DNA from: Candidatus Alkanophagales archaeon
GTDB taxonomy: Archaea > Halobacteriota > Syntropharchaeia > Alkanophagales > B39-G2
Assembly: GCA_003661185.1 (NCBI GenBank)
Contig: QMVQ01000001.1
Location: 1 to 29,734, forward strand
Length of the DNA: 29,734 nt
Direction of reading: 5' to 3'
Notes under the pieces: generated by a model
Database searches by the model: none
What the model was told of the DNA's origin: nothing
What the model saw: the letters and a program-made list of their open reading frames with translations, nothing else
Translations under genes and position numbers: made by a program
Part shown: one piece after another, positions 1-7,285 of the stretch
Numbering within the stretch: position 1 is the first letter of the stretch
Layout of the letters: each line of letters starts with the position of its first letter

Positions 1-132
1 GAACGATACGATTATGAGCGCTGGGGAGAGAGCGGGATGATAGCAGTATTCAAAAATAGAAAATGGGATAACTACGAATTGATTCGTAGCTATGTAAAGT
101 TTTACATAACCCTTCTTATCAACCACACTTAA
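1..132 (+). CDS. C-terminal tail of an unrecognised protein, cut by the window start
   Basis: Frame 1 is open from the first base to TAA at 130-132 (43 codons), while the other two forward frames hit stops early. The tail is rich in aromatic and charged residues (it includes ERWGESGMIAVFKNRKW), which is compatible with a real protein end. I recognise no family. A GC-rich hairpin begins at its stop codon and the next gene has its own ribosome binding site, so it is probably a separate upstream gene. The short length makes the call uncertain. Confidence 0.3.
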   Translation, partial: ERYDYERWGESGMIAVFKNRKWDNYELIRSYVKFYITLLINHT

Positions 133-148
133 GCGCCGAGGGGGCGCT
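132..148 (+). terminator. Short GC hairpin after the first partial ORF
   Basis: AGCGCC (132-137) pairs perfectly with GGCGCT (143-148) across a 5-base loop, directly on the stop codon of the upstream ORF and just before the GGAGGTGA ribosome binding site of the next gene. No T-run follows, so it may be a transcript-end or RNA-stability structure rather than a classical terminator. Confidence 0.35.
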
Positions 149-170
149 AAGAAGGAGGTGAAATAAAAAG

Positions 171-1169
171 ATGAAGGGAAAGGAAAAGAAAGGTTTAAAA
201 AAATTAGGAGGTGATATTGGAAAGATGATGAAAAAGAGTTTGAAACAAAAGAGCATAGCAGTATTTCTGATGTTGCTTGTAGGGATGGCGTTAGCGGTAG
301 GCACAGTGAATGCACAGGAGAATATAAAAGAATCAGGAACTGGAGAAGAGATAGCGGTATCAAATTCAGAAATAACCATGCCGCTAAAGCCTGTCTTTGA
401 CTTGACAGCCGAGCAAGTAACGGAGTTGACAGAAAAAGGCATAATAAAATTTTACCCAGACGGAACAAGAGTGATAAATCTCTACGAGGCGTTTAAAGAA
501 ATCAAAGGGAATCAATCTCTGACCATAAGTGATATAGAAGCGGAAATAAAATCGGGGGAATATAGACATGCTTATATGAGAACAGTTTGGCCCCAGACTT
601 ATAACTACAGAGGACACAAAGTGTATGTAAAAATACCAGCAAACGTAAATCTCAATCCACAGACATCTTTCAACCTATACAATACTCATATGGTTCTACC
701 AAGCGGGAAGTTCTTTGAGAGCGGTGTAGGATGATTTAATTCATGGGGATTAACAGGCCTACATATTTATACCTACGACAGCTATACTGGTGATATGTAT
801 TCTAAAGCAATACCAAGTGGCACATCGAGAGATATTTTCTTACGAGTATTATCAATTTACCAATACGGTCAAAACAGAGGGTATATGTGGGCTGAGGATC
901 CCCAATCTGGTCAAATTCTGAATACCTTTACAATTATAGACGGACTGGATCACAAGGTAGATGAAACACAGGAACAACATAGCTCTTCGCAAGTGTGGAC
1001 AAGCACACCGCAAGCAAAGCACCATGACAACATGATAAAAAATCAAAACAACCAATGGGTAAATTGGAACAGTGCGATACCAACGTTTTTTTGGGCAAAC
1101 TCTCCAATGAAACAAACACATGGGACAGAGAATAGCAGGTATTACATAACAACTTGGTGTCAACCCTGA
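171..1169 (+). pseudogene. Secreted protein of unknown function, interrupted by one in-frame TGA
   Basis: A strong ribosome binding site (GGAGGTGA, about 10 bases upstream) precedes ATG 171. The N-terminus is basic, then a hydrophobic signal segment (IAVFLMLLVGMALAVGTVNA) ends in a signal-peptidase-like A-x-A-type site, so the product is probably exported. The frame stops at TGA 732-734 after residue 187 but continues in the same frame, without another stop, to 1169 (about 332 residues in all). The downstream part is Trp/Tyr/Asn/Gln-rich like an extracellular domain. Around residues 85-100 it carries a YPDGTRVI motif shared with the next gene. TGA could be a TGG Trp mutation; selenocysteine is possible in principle, but I see no evidence for a SECIS element. 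Family unknown; a single-base sequencing error would also explain it. Confidence 0.6.
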
Positions 1170-1180
1170 GAGGTGATGAG

Positions 1181-1684
1181 ATGAGAAGCATTAAGACATT
1201 GTTACTAGCAATTGCACTAATATCAGCATTATTTGCTACGCTATTTATTTTTTCCCTCAATGTGATAGACCCTGAGATATTGTCAGCAATCGCAATAATA
1301 TCAGCATTATCTATTGCAATATCCATCTCATCCCTCATTTTAGCCCGTAAGCTGCATAGGAAGATGGAAGAAACAGTAGACATTAAGATATCGTCAGCAA
1401 TCACAGTAATATCAGCATTACTTGCTGCTTTTTTATTTTCGTTCCTTATTTTAATCTATACGCAGCTACCAGGCGTGCCAGAAAAAAGACCAGTATTCAG
1501 GATAGAAGATGAAGCGGTAAAAGAAGACTTAATTAAAAGGGGACTGATACAAGAGTATCCGAATGGAACGAGGGTGATACATCTGAAAGAGGTGGAAGAG
1601 TTAATTAAAAAAGGGGTGTATAGGATAAATCCAAATGGAACATTAGAACTGGTCCATAACAATACGGTGTCGCCCATTCCGTAG
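1181..1684 (+). CDS. Small membrane protein with three repeated transmembrane segments and a YPNGTRVI domain
   Basis: I chose ATG 1181 because GAGGTGATGAG lies immediately upstream; an in-frame TTG at 1154 would overlap the previous gene. The 167-residue product has three hydrophobic segments in its first ~100 residues, each built on a variant of the same core (AIALISALFA, AIAIISALSI, AITVISALLA). The underlying DNA is also similar, so the segments look internally duplicated. The soluble C-terminus contains KRGLIQEYPNGTRVIHL and, about 20 residues later, a weaker copy ending NPNGTLEL. The first copy resembles the motif in the preceding secreted protein, suggesting a small local family. Function unknown. 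Confidence 0.6.
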   Translation: MRSIKTLLLAIALISALFATLFIFSLNVIDPEILSAIAIISALSIAISISSLILARKLHRKMEETVDIKISSAITVISALLAAFLFSFLILIYTQLPGVPEKRPVFRIEDEAVKEDLIKRGLIQEYPNGTRVIHLKEVEELIKKGVYRINPNGTLELVHNNTVSPIP

Positions 1685-1737
1685 TGAATAAAAGGGAAAA
1701 AGATTTTTATTCTTCCTTTTTATTTTTTATAATTAAT

Positions 1738-2145
1738 ATGAAAACAATAAATAAAGTGCTTGTTGTAATAGGGATTGTCGCATTAATATCAATATTAGGT
1801 TTTTACATCTTTCTCGAAAGCCTTTCACCTGGTGGTGTCCTTGGCTATATAGAACCACTCAGGTTCTCACTATCCAATAAGGACGGAATCACACATGAGG
1901 TAACAGTTGAGATATTTGATTTAGATAACAAAACGATTTTCAATAAGAGTTATACACTAAGAGCTAGAGAAAGAATACAGTCTCCTGAAATAACCGAGGA
2001 GAAGGGTGGTTACATGTATAAAGTCGTAGTAGATAATAGTACGACAGAGTGGCATAACGCATATGTGGGCGGTGGCAATTGTGGTGTTATGATAACAATA
2101 TACTCTGGTAAGCAGATGGACATAACTACTGTAATGTGTGATTAA
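1738..2145 (+). CDS. Membrane-anchored or secreted protein of unknown function
   Basis: ATG 1738 starts a 135-residue protein with a clear N-terminal hydrophobic helix (VLVVIGIVALISILGFYIFL). A predicted extracellular domain of about 105 residues follows, rich in beta-forming sequence (HEVTVEIFDLDNKTIF). It has Asn-X-Ser/Thr sequons (NKT, NKS, NST) and two cysteines near the end that could form a disulphide. An in-frame GTG at 1684 would add a charged stretch before the signal helix and is less likely. A T/A-rich tract at 1699-1735 probably holds the promoter. The domain resembles the short immunoglobulin-like beta-sandwich proteins common in archaea, but I cannot assign a family. Confidence 0.5.
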   Translation: MKTINKVLVVIGIVALISILGFYIFLESLSPGGVLGYIEPLRFSLSNKDGITHEVTVEIFDLDNKTIFNKSYTLRARERIQSPEITEEKGGYMYKVVVDNSTTEWHNAYVGGGNCGVMITIYSGKQMDITTVMCD

Positions 2146-2243
2146 GAGTAGCGAGTGAAAATTGTAGCATTGGACTTGGAAGCAGACGAAGATGCCGGGA
2201 TGAGAGGGGAATAATAAGAGTAGCTAACTCATGGCGCGAATCC

Positions 2244-3069
2244 ATGACGGGCGAAAAGGCGAAGAAGGGGGTGATAATAGGAACGATATTTGTTGTAGCA
2301 TTGCTCATGGCAATGACTTTCGTTTCAGCGATAAGTGCAACTCCAGAAAAATCAATGGAACAATGGAGAAGAGAACATACTGTAAAGGTGAAAGCTACCA
2401 CGATTTACAAATACGAGCAAGGGTATCTGGAAATAAAGGAGATATACACAGGAAAAGACCTTGAAAAGAAGTTTGGTGTTGGTGATCTACAAGGGTGCTT
2501 AAAATTCCGGTGGAAGCAGAAGCAATAGGAATGAAAGAGGGCGAAGAGAAAGCGCTTGTGACCGAAAAAACAGTGGTGCTAACGAGAGCGAACGACCCGT
2601 TTCAATGGTGGGTTAGCTATGACTATCCACAGTGGACATATTCGATGTGATGCGTAGGTGGTATTGCTTCTACGAAAGAGAGGGCCCCATAAATCTGGCA
2701 TGGGAGAATACGAATAAAAATACGGTGAAGTCAGAGATATTAGAAGAAGGTTGGTATGATTGGATAGGTGAGTGGATAAATCATTATGTCTATGACCCGG
2801 AGAATGGTTGGATAATAGCCGATGGTGTAGCTGATGAGATATGTGGTTGGGACGGTAGATATCACGTAAGACTGTGGCAGATGTCTGATGGAGATGTAGT
2901 CGCAAATGCACACCACGACGATCCTTTTCCACATGAACCTGACCAATACGAGCCCGTGGAAGAATTGGTTGCTGAGTTCTACGAAGAGCCCGAATGGACG
3001 GTTTACGAGGATAACTACTACCTTAATAACTACGTGTCGGATCCGTACAGCAATGGCTGGGCTACCTAA
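2244..3069 (+). pseudogene. Secreted protein of unknown function, broken by two frameshifts
   Basis: Three consecutive reading-frame pieces make one protein. From ATG 2244 (frame 3) runs a signal helix (GVIIGTIFVVALLMAMTFVSA) and a charged stretch to about 2500. Frame 2 continues from about 2490 to 2635 (includes KIPVEAEAIGMKEGEEKALV and NDPFQWWVSYDYPQWTY). Frame 1 then runs to TAA 3069 (FDVMRRWYCFYEREGP onward). Each shift can be explained by one gained or lost base. The rebuilt product would be about 270 residues, acidic and very rich in Trp, Tyr and Asp, which suits an extracellular protein. No family recognised. Sequencing error is the alternative to true decay. Confidence 0.55.
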
Positions 3070-3076
3070 ATATAAA

Positions 3077-3508
3077 ATGGAGAAAAAGAGATTAGTTTCA
3101 CCGGTGGTTGTATCGTTATTGATTATTGCTTTGATTGAATTAGTAGGTATGATCGGTGATCCATTCCGTGTGGAAAGTGGCGGTGCTTCAATCTATTGGT
3201 TGTTTGTTGAGACTTTTATCCTTTTTCTTTTCCCAGCGGCTCCAATTATTTATGGAGGGATAACAAGAGATAGACTTGGGTCCATATTGGTAGGAGCACT
3301 CCCGATTATGGGATTTCTTCTTTTGCTTAATTTCAATTATTTTTACCCCTCCCCTGATCTTAAAAGAATAGTAGAGGTAGTTGCTTATGGAGTCAGTTTG
3401 TCTATTATTAGTGGTTTAGAGGGTTATTTCGCATCAAAAAGGATGATTCCAATTGCAATATTGTTAGGTGCATTATGGTTTTTTATTTTTATCTCCGGAT
3501 TCGATTAA
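3077..3508 (+). CDS. Four-helix integral membrane protein of unknown function
   Basis: ATG 3077 opens a 143-residue protein that is almost entirely hydrophobic, with about four to five membrane segments (VVVSLLIIALIELVGMIG, WLFVETFILFLFPAAPII, SILVGALPIMGFLLLLN, MIPIAILLGALWFFIFI). It begins 8 bases after the previous gene's stop, with a TATAAA-like string at 3071-3076 too close to be its own promoter, so it was probably co-transcribed with the broken upstream gene. No conserved motif recognised. Confidence 0.55.
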   Translation: MEKKRLVSPVVVSLLIIALIELVGMIGDPFRVESGGASIYWLFVETFILFLFPAAPIIYGGITRDRLGSILVGALPIMGFLLLLNFNYFYPSPDLKRIVEVVAYGVSLSIISGLEGYFASKRMIPIAILLGALWFFIFISGFD

Positions 3509-3892
3509 AAAAATTCTAATTCAGATAAACCTTTGTTCTCGCGTTCGGAAAATCCGAACGTTTTCGATAGTTTTATCATGGGTTTGAACGATGTGATTAG
3601 TGAGCGCTGAGGTCGCCTGAACCACCATAACTCGCCGCACAGGCTCCACGCCTTCTTCCACCTCAGCAATCCCAATGGCGGCTGTCGTTACGAGCATGCT
3701 CACTGATGTTACGATGATAGAAAACTGTGCGGCGATATGGCGTCGCTAAAAACAGCCACGCGTAACAAGCTCATAACTTTTTAAATTATTCGTCATATTT
3801 TTTGTAAACGTTATAAACTTTATTTGAAAAGGTTCGAAATAAATATTGAAGTCTCCGACATTGCTTTTTGAGAAACTTCCACAGTAAAAGGG
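3509..3892. other. Intergenic stretch with hairpin and AT-rich promoter-like region
   Basis: I see no convincing gene here. The left part has a perfect hairpin (3542-3560). The middle is GC-richer; on the minus strand a 60-codon frame at 3521-3703 contains a hydrophobic stretch but no supporting start signal. The right part (3775-3850) is AT-rich with TATA-like strings (ATAAACTTTATTT, AAATAAATATT), and may contain the promoter for the gene starting at 3893. Confidence 0.4.
3542..3560 (+). terminator. Perfect 8-bp hairpin followed by T-rich sequence
   Basis: CGTTCGGA and TCCGAACG form a perfect inverted repeat around an AAA loop, followed by TTTTC and a further TTTT. It lies about 35 bases after the stop of the 3077-3508 membrane protein gene. 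A palindromic protein-binding site is the alternative. Confidence 0.5.
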
Positions 3893-4231
3893 ATGGAGGA
3901 GTTGAGTTTCAGAGTGCGGCGGCGGCATCTTGACGTGCTGTTTGCGCTTGCATTCTCGTGCAGCTTCGGCGCACTCACGCTCACGCACTACTTGCTTGCA
4001 AATGGCTTTGTGGAGATGGGGCTGTTGGCAGGGCGTTTCTACATGTTCATAAGCTGGCTGTTCGCCGCACAATGGGCGTGCCTCTTTGCGATATACCTCG
4101 TGTTGAGAAGCGGGCGTTTCGTTCGTTCCGACGCCGACGCCGCCATCACGACGCTTTTCCCCATACTCCTTTTCTTCTTCTGCTTCGTAGATTTCTGGAA
4201 CGACGTGCTTGTACTGCTTTTCTCATCCTAG
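3893..4231 (+). CDS. Small integral membrane protein of unknown function
   Basis: ATG 3893 gives a 112-residue protein with a short basic N-terminus (RVRRRHLD) and about three membrane helices (VLFALAFSCSFGALTLTHYLL, FYMFISWLFAAQWACLFAIY, LFPILLFFFCFVDF). It ends 42 bases before the stop of the convergent GalT-like gene. GAGG-type ribosome binding sequence is not obvious upstream (AAGGG lies directly before ATG). I recognise no family; the call rests on hydrophobic periodicity and on the GC-rich codon use that resembles the neighbouring genes. Confidence 0.5.
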   Translation: MEELSFRVRRRHLDVLFALAFSCSFGALTLTHYLLANGFVEMGLLAGRFYMFISWLFAAQWACLFAIYLVLRSGRFVRSDADAAITTLFPILLFFFCFVDFWNDVLVLLFSS

Positions 4232-4273
4232 TTCGGAGCAGAGATGCTTGTTCTAATTCCTCAAAAGCTCACC

Positions 4274-5326
4274 TCAGAAAAACTTTCTCATCCGCTCCGC
4301 AACATCTTCGGGCATCGTCTCTATTACCCACTCGTAGTGGAATCTTTCCATGAAGCCAGTATCGCTCGTGTAAAAGGCTCTGAATCTTGGTCTTGAGATG
4401 ATTCTCGCATGTAACGAGTAATAATCTTCTTCACCGCCGTTGATGCTTCCGGAGAAGGTCGTGACGTTGAATGAGTTAACGCCGCTCTTCTTGTAGCAGC
4501 GCAGCACCCTAACGAGACACTCCGCAAAGTTCCTAATCTGCCGCTCGTTAAGGTTTGCGAGCGAGCTCACGCCCTTGAAAATCAGCATAACCTCGTTATT
4601 CCCGAGTGGCGCGAAGCTTGCGAGCGCCACGACGCCGTCGACACCGCTGCCAATTTCGCCTATAAACCTCTCACCGACGGCTTTCTCCTCCTCGACGAGC
4701 GCCGCCCAATAGTTTCTGCCAGCCCCCTCAAAGTATGTCCTACTGTTTTCCAGCAGCCTGCGCTGGAAGGGTGTCGGACGTTCTTCAACAAGCACTTGGA
4801 CGTGCGGGTGTATGATGCTCGCCGCCGCCGACGGCAGGTGGTTCCAGTTCCAAATCGGGTATTTTGCGCTCCTGTCGTATTTATAGACGGCGTTTACGAA
4901 CGCGATGCTCGCTTTCAGGTTGCTTTCTATGATTTTCACGGAGAACTCATGCAGGTCGAGGAAGTGGTCTTCTGAGAACGTGACGACGGCATGATATTTT
5001 CCGAAGGGGAAGAGGTTAGGGAACGCACAGCTACTACCGACGACAATACGCCCCTCATAGAAACCCGTGAACTTAGGAGTGGCGCTCTTAAGCCGCTCAG
5101 GGCAGAAAAAGCAGCCCTCTCTCGTCCGCTTTATCATCTCAGCTACTTCCTCTTCCGCCTCCTCAACCTGCTTCACCCTTTTCGAGCGAGCCACGTTTAT
5201 CCGGCACTCCACGCCGGTAAAAGCATCTCTACGGTATTCTATTTCATGCTCATCGGCAGCAAATCCACGCAGCGGACTTAAAAACCTTGCTACTCTTACT
5301 AACTTTTCCTTTCCAGAACCTGTCAT
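4274..5326 (-). CDS. galT: Galactose-1-phosphate uridylyltransferase-like protein (HIT superfamily)
   Basis: A 350-residue protein with the GalT active-site signature HPHVQ at residues 173-177; the second His of HPH-x-Q is the nucleotidylated residue in GalT. The N-terminal half has a CFFC pair (72-75), suggesting a metal site as in many archaeal and bacterial GalT-like enzymes. Length suits the family. Known GalT enzymes exchange UMP between UDP-glucose and galactose-1-phosphate. The neighbours give no galactose context, so a related nucleotidyltransferase or phosphorylase role is possible. The start ATG 5326 has a purine-rich GGGGAGAG just upstream. A TATATAA string at 5339-5345 is only about 16 bp away, too close for a leaderless message. 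It is divergent from the KaiC-like gene. Confidence 0.7.
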   Translation of the reverse strand: MTGSGKEKLVRVARFLSPLRGFAADEHEIEYRRDAFTGVECRINVARSKRVKQVEEAEEEVAEMIKRTREGCFFCPERLKSATPKFTGFYEGRIVVGSSCAFPNLFPFGKYHAVVTFSEDHFLDLHEFSVKIIESNLKASIAFVNAVYKYDRSAKYPIWNWNHLPSAAASIIHPHVQVLVEERPTPFQRRLLENSRTYFEGAGRNYWAALVEEEKAVGERFIGEIGSGVDGVVALASFAPLGNNEVMLIFKGVSSLANLNERQIRNFAECLVRVLRCYKKSGVNSFNVTTFSGSINGGEEDYYSLHARIISRPRFRAFYTSDTGFMERFHYEWVIETMPEDVAERMRKFF

Positions 5327-5403
5327 TCTCTCCCCTCTTTTATATAAGGGCAGAACTTAAGGATGTTTAAACGATGTATAAAAAATTGCGTTTTTCGGCA
5401 AAC

Positions 5404-5413
5404 TTTATATAAT
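5404..5413 (+). promoter_or_regulatory. TATA box for the KaiC-like gene
   Basis: TTTATATAAT lies with its centre about 23 bp before ATG 5431. This is the archaeal TATA-to-start spacing expected for a leaderless transcript, and no Shine-Dalgarno sequence is present. Confidence 0.6.
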
Positions 5414-5430
5414 ACTTCCTAAATTTTTCA

Positions 5431-6768
5431 ATGAGGATGGTCGTGCATGACGTATTAAGGGCTTTTGAGAAGATAAATGGATATACCATTTTGGTAAAGG
5501 GTAGTCCGGGAACTGGAAAGACGACGTTTGCTGTGACGTTACTTGAAGAAGTATGCTCAAAAGGTGGCGGGAAAGGGGTTTACATATCCACACGGGTGGA
5601 CCCGGAAACACTCTACAAACAGTTTCCGAGAATAAGCGAGTTCGTGCCTGCGGGGAACATATTGGATGCCACACAGTCGGAGTTCGTTGAGGACAAATCA
5701 AAGCATTTGAGATACGAGGATTTTGCAAGTTTCTTGCGTGCAGTTTTCACAAAAGTTGAAGAGAAGGACGTTTCCATCCTGATCGTCGACAGTTGGGATG
5801 CCATACACTCGCAAATAGGCGGCGACGCAGAAAAGCTGAACGTCTCGATGCTTGATATCGCTCGGAAAACCGAGACCAACCTTGTGTTGATAAGCGAGAA
5901 GGAGGAAGAGGAGAAGCTCGACTACCTCGTAGACTGCATCCTGCTGTTCAAGCAGGAGCGAGAGGACGAGAGACTCGTGCGGCGTGTATTTATCCAGAAG
6001 ATGCGGGGTATCCCGATAAAAGAGCAGATGAACTTGTTCACTTTACATGACGGACGGTTCACGCATGTCACTTCCAACATAGCGCTTGTGAGAGCAAAAA
6101 AGGAGAGAATACCTAACAAGGACGCGCTATTCTCCTCAGGCATAATGGCGCTCGATGACATCCTCGGAGGCGGCTACCCGAACGGCGGCTTCATACTGCT
6201 CGAAGTGGCGAAGGAAAGCGTGGGCTTAGAAAGCTATTGGCAAATAGTATTGCAGACCGTTGCCAACTTCCTACACAACGACATGGGCGTCCTTGTCATT
6301 CCTGAGGAGGGTTTAGATGCGGAGTTCATTAAAGAAAGCATCGCCAACTACGTCGAGGAAGCCAAGATACGCAATGTGAAAGTAATAAACGCTGATGCGG
6401 GCAGCGACAACCTGTCCGAATACTTCAACAGTTATATGGAAGAATATAATAAGCTTAAGGGCAAGGGTAAACACTGTCTGCACGTCATCGGACTCACGAA
6501 GATGAATTTCTTTGACGAAAATGACGTGCGCGTGCACCTTTCCGAGCTTATAGTGCGAAATCACCACAACGGAGACCTAATGATAGGATTAATGAGACCT
6601 TCGACGGTATTGAGCGGCGAAATAAAAGAAATGGCAAGCATCTATCTTAAAATGACACAGATAGATGGCGTCGTGTGTATGTATGGGATAAGACCAAGGA
6701 CTTGCATATACGGACTTTCTCAGGAATTGGGGGAGTTTTTAGAGATAAAACTCACACCCATCGTTTGA
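5431..6768 (+). CDS. KaiC/GvpD-like RecA-family ATPase with a degenerate second lobe
   Basis: A 445-residue protein of the RecA/KaiC superfamily. The first lobe has a canonical Walker A (GSPGTGKTT, residues 24-32) and a Walker B-like strand (VSILIVDSWDAIHS). The second lobe begins near residue 235 with the KaiC-like lead-in LDDILGGGYPNGG, but the phosphate-binding loop is replaced by EVAKESVGLESYW, so only the first lobe should bind ATP. Archaeal KaiC-like proteins take part in signalling and regulation, and GvpD is a regulator of gas-vesicle genes; the substrate here is unknown. The start follows a TATA box at leaderless spacing; an ATG two codons later is also possible. Its 3' end overlaps the convergent winged-helix gene by 17 bp, which may couple their expression. 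Confidence 0.7.
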   Translation: MRMVVHDVLRAFEKINGYTILVKGSPGTGKTTFAVTLLEEVCSKGGGKGVYISTRVDPETLYKQFPRISEFVPAGNILDATQSEFVEDKSKHLRYEDFASFLRAVFTKVEEKDVSILIVDSWDAIHSQIGGDAEKLNVSMLDIARKTETNLVLISEKEEEEKLDYLVDCILLFKQEREDERLVRRVFIQKMRGIPIKEQMNLFTLHDGRFTHVTSNIALVRAKKERIPNKDALFSSGIMALDDILGGGYPNGGFILLEVAKESVGLESYWQIVLQTVANFLHNDMGVLVIPEEGLDAEFIKESIANYVEEAKIRNVKVINADAGSDNLSEYFNSYMEEYNKLKGKGKHCLHVIGLTKMNFFDENDVRVHLSELIVRNHHNGDLMIGLMRPSTVLSGEIKEMASIYLKMTQIDGVVCMYGIRPRTCIYGLSQELGEFLEIKLTPIV

Positions 6769-7162
6769 GGTCCCTTATTTTAATGGAGTTATTCCTATTA
6801 TTGGCATTTTTAGACGATTCTCCCTGCTTTGCCGCCCTCCTTTCTATAAGGGTCTTTATGCGGTCTTTTTCGGTCTTGCCCTCTTCTATCTCTTTTATTT
6901 TATCAAGGAACTCGAAGAGCGCCTTTGTGTATGGCGAGTCCTCGTTTATTTTTATGACCCTTGAGCGTCCGACAGTCACTTCTTTTAAGATTCCCGCCTT
7001 CAGCAGGTCTGAGACGACCTTGCGGACCGTGACGTGGCTCTTCCCCAACGCTTTCGTCAAGCCCGTGATATTGTCGAAATAACTCCCACCATTATAGAAT
7101 AGCAGGATGGTCTTCACATGCGTGGGGCTTCCGAACATCTGCTTGATAACTTTCACATCCAT
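6752..7162 (-). CDS. Winged helix-turn-helix transcriptional regulator
   Basis: Starting at ATG 7162 the product has 136 residues. I prefer this start over ATG 7210 because a TATA box lies about 26 bp upstream, giving a leaderless transcript, whereas the longer form would begin upstream of that promoter. The N-terminal ~75 residues fit a winged helix: FGSPTHVKTILLFY helix, a recognition region around GLTKALGKSHVTVRKVVSDL, then a wing (LKEVTVGRSRVIKINED). A charged, helical tail (EEGKTEKDRIKTLIERRAAK) follows. The fold resembles ArsR/MarR-like archaeal regulators, including EarA-type archaellum activators. Proximity to the archaellum and surface-protein genes suggests, but does not show, that these are targets. 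Confidence 0.7.
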   Translation of the reverse strand: MDVKVIKQMFGSPTHVKTILLFYNGGSYFDNITGLTKALGKSHVTVRKVVSDLLKAGILKEVTVGRSRVIKINEDSPYTKALFEFLDKIKEIEEGKTEKDRIKTLIERRAAKQGESSKNANNRNNSIKIRDLKRWV

Positions 7163-7183
7163 GATTGTCCGTAACCTAGGATG

Positions 7184-7193
7184 ATTTAAATAT
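7184..7193 (-). promoter_or_regulatory. TATA box for the winged-helix regulator
   Basis: Read on the minus strand this is ATATTTAAAT preceded by a purine-rich GAGAAAG (BRE-like). Its centre is about 26 bp from ATG 7162, consistent with a leaderless message starting at or next to the codon. Confidence 0.6.
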
Positions 7194-7256
7194 CTTTCTC
7201 TAATATTCAAAAAAATGCAGCCCCATTTCTAATAAATTTTCAAACATAGAAAACTA

Positions 7257-7266
7257 TTTTAATATA
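7257..7266 (+). promoter_or_regulatory. TATA box for the Ig-like surface protein gene
   Basis: TTTTAATATA is centred about 21-24 bp before GTG 7283/ATG 7286, again leaderless spacing. It lies about 70 bp from the divergent promoter of the winged-helix regulator, so a shared operator between them is possible. Confidence 0.55.
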
Positions 7267-7285
7267 ATCCTCACATTTTTGCGTG

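Noticed and set aside
3521..3703. 60-codon minus-strand frame with a hydrophobic stretch (possible pilin-like gene)
   Set aside because: It has no ribosome binding site, TATA box or pilin cleavage motif, and part of it overlaps a perfect hairpin.
3830..3850. GGTTCGAA resembling a tRNA T-loop
   Set aside because: No acceptor, D-arm or anticodon stem can be folded around it; the surroundings are AT-rich promoter-like sequence.
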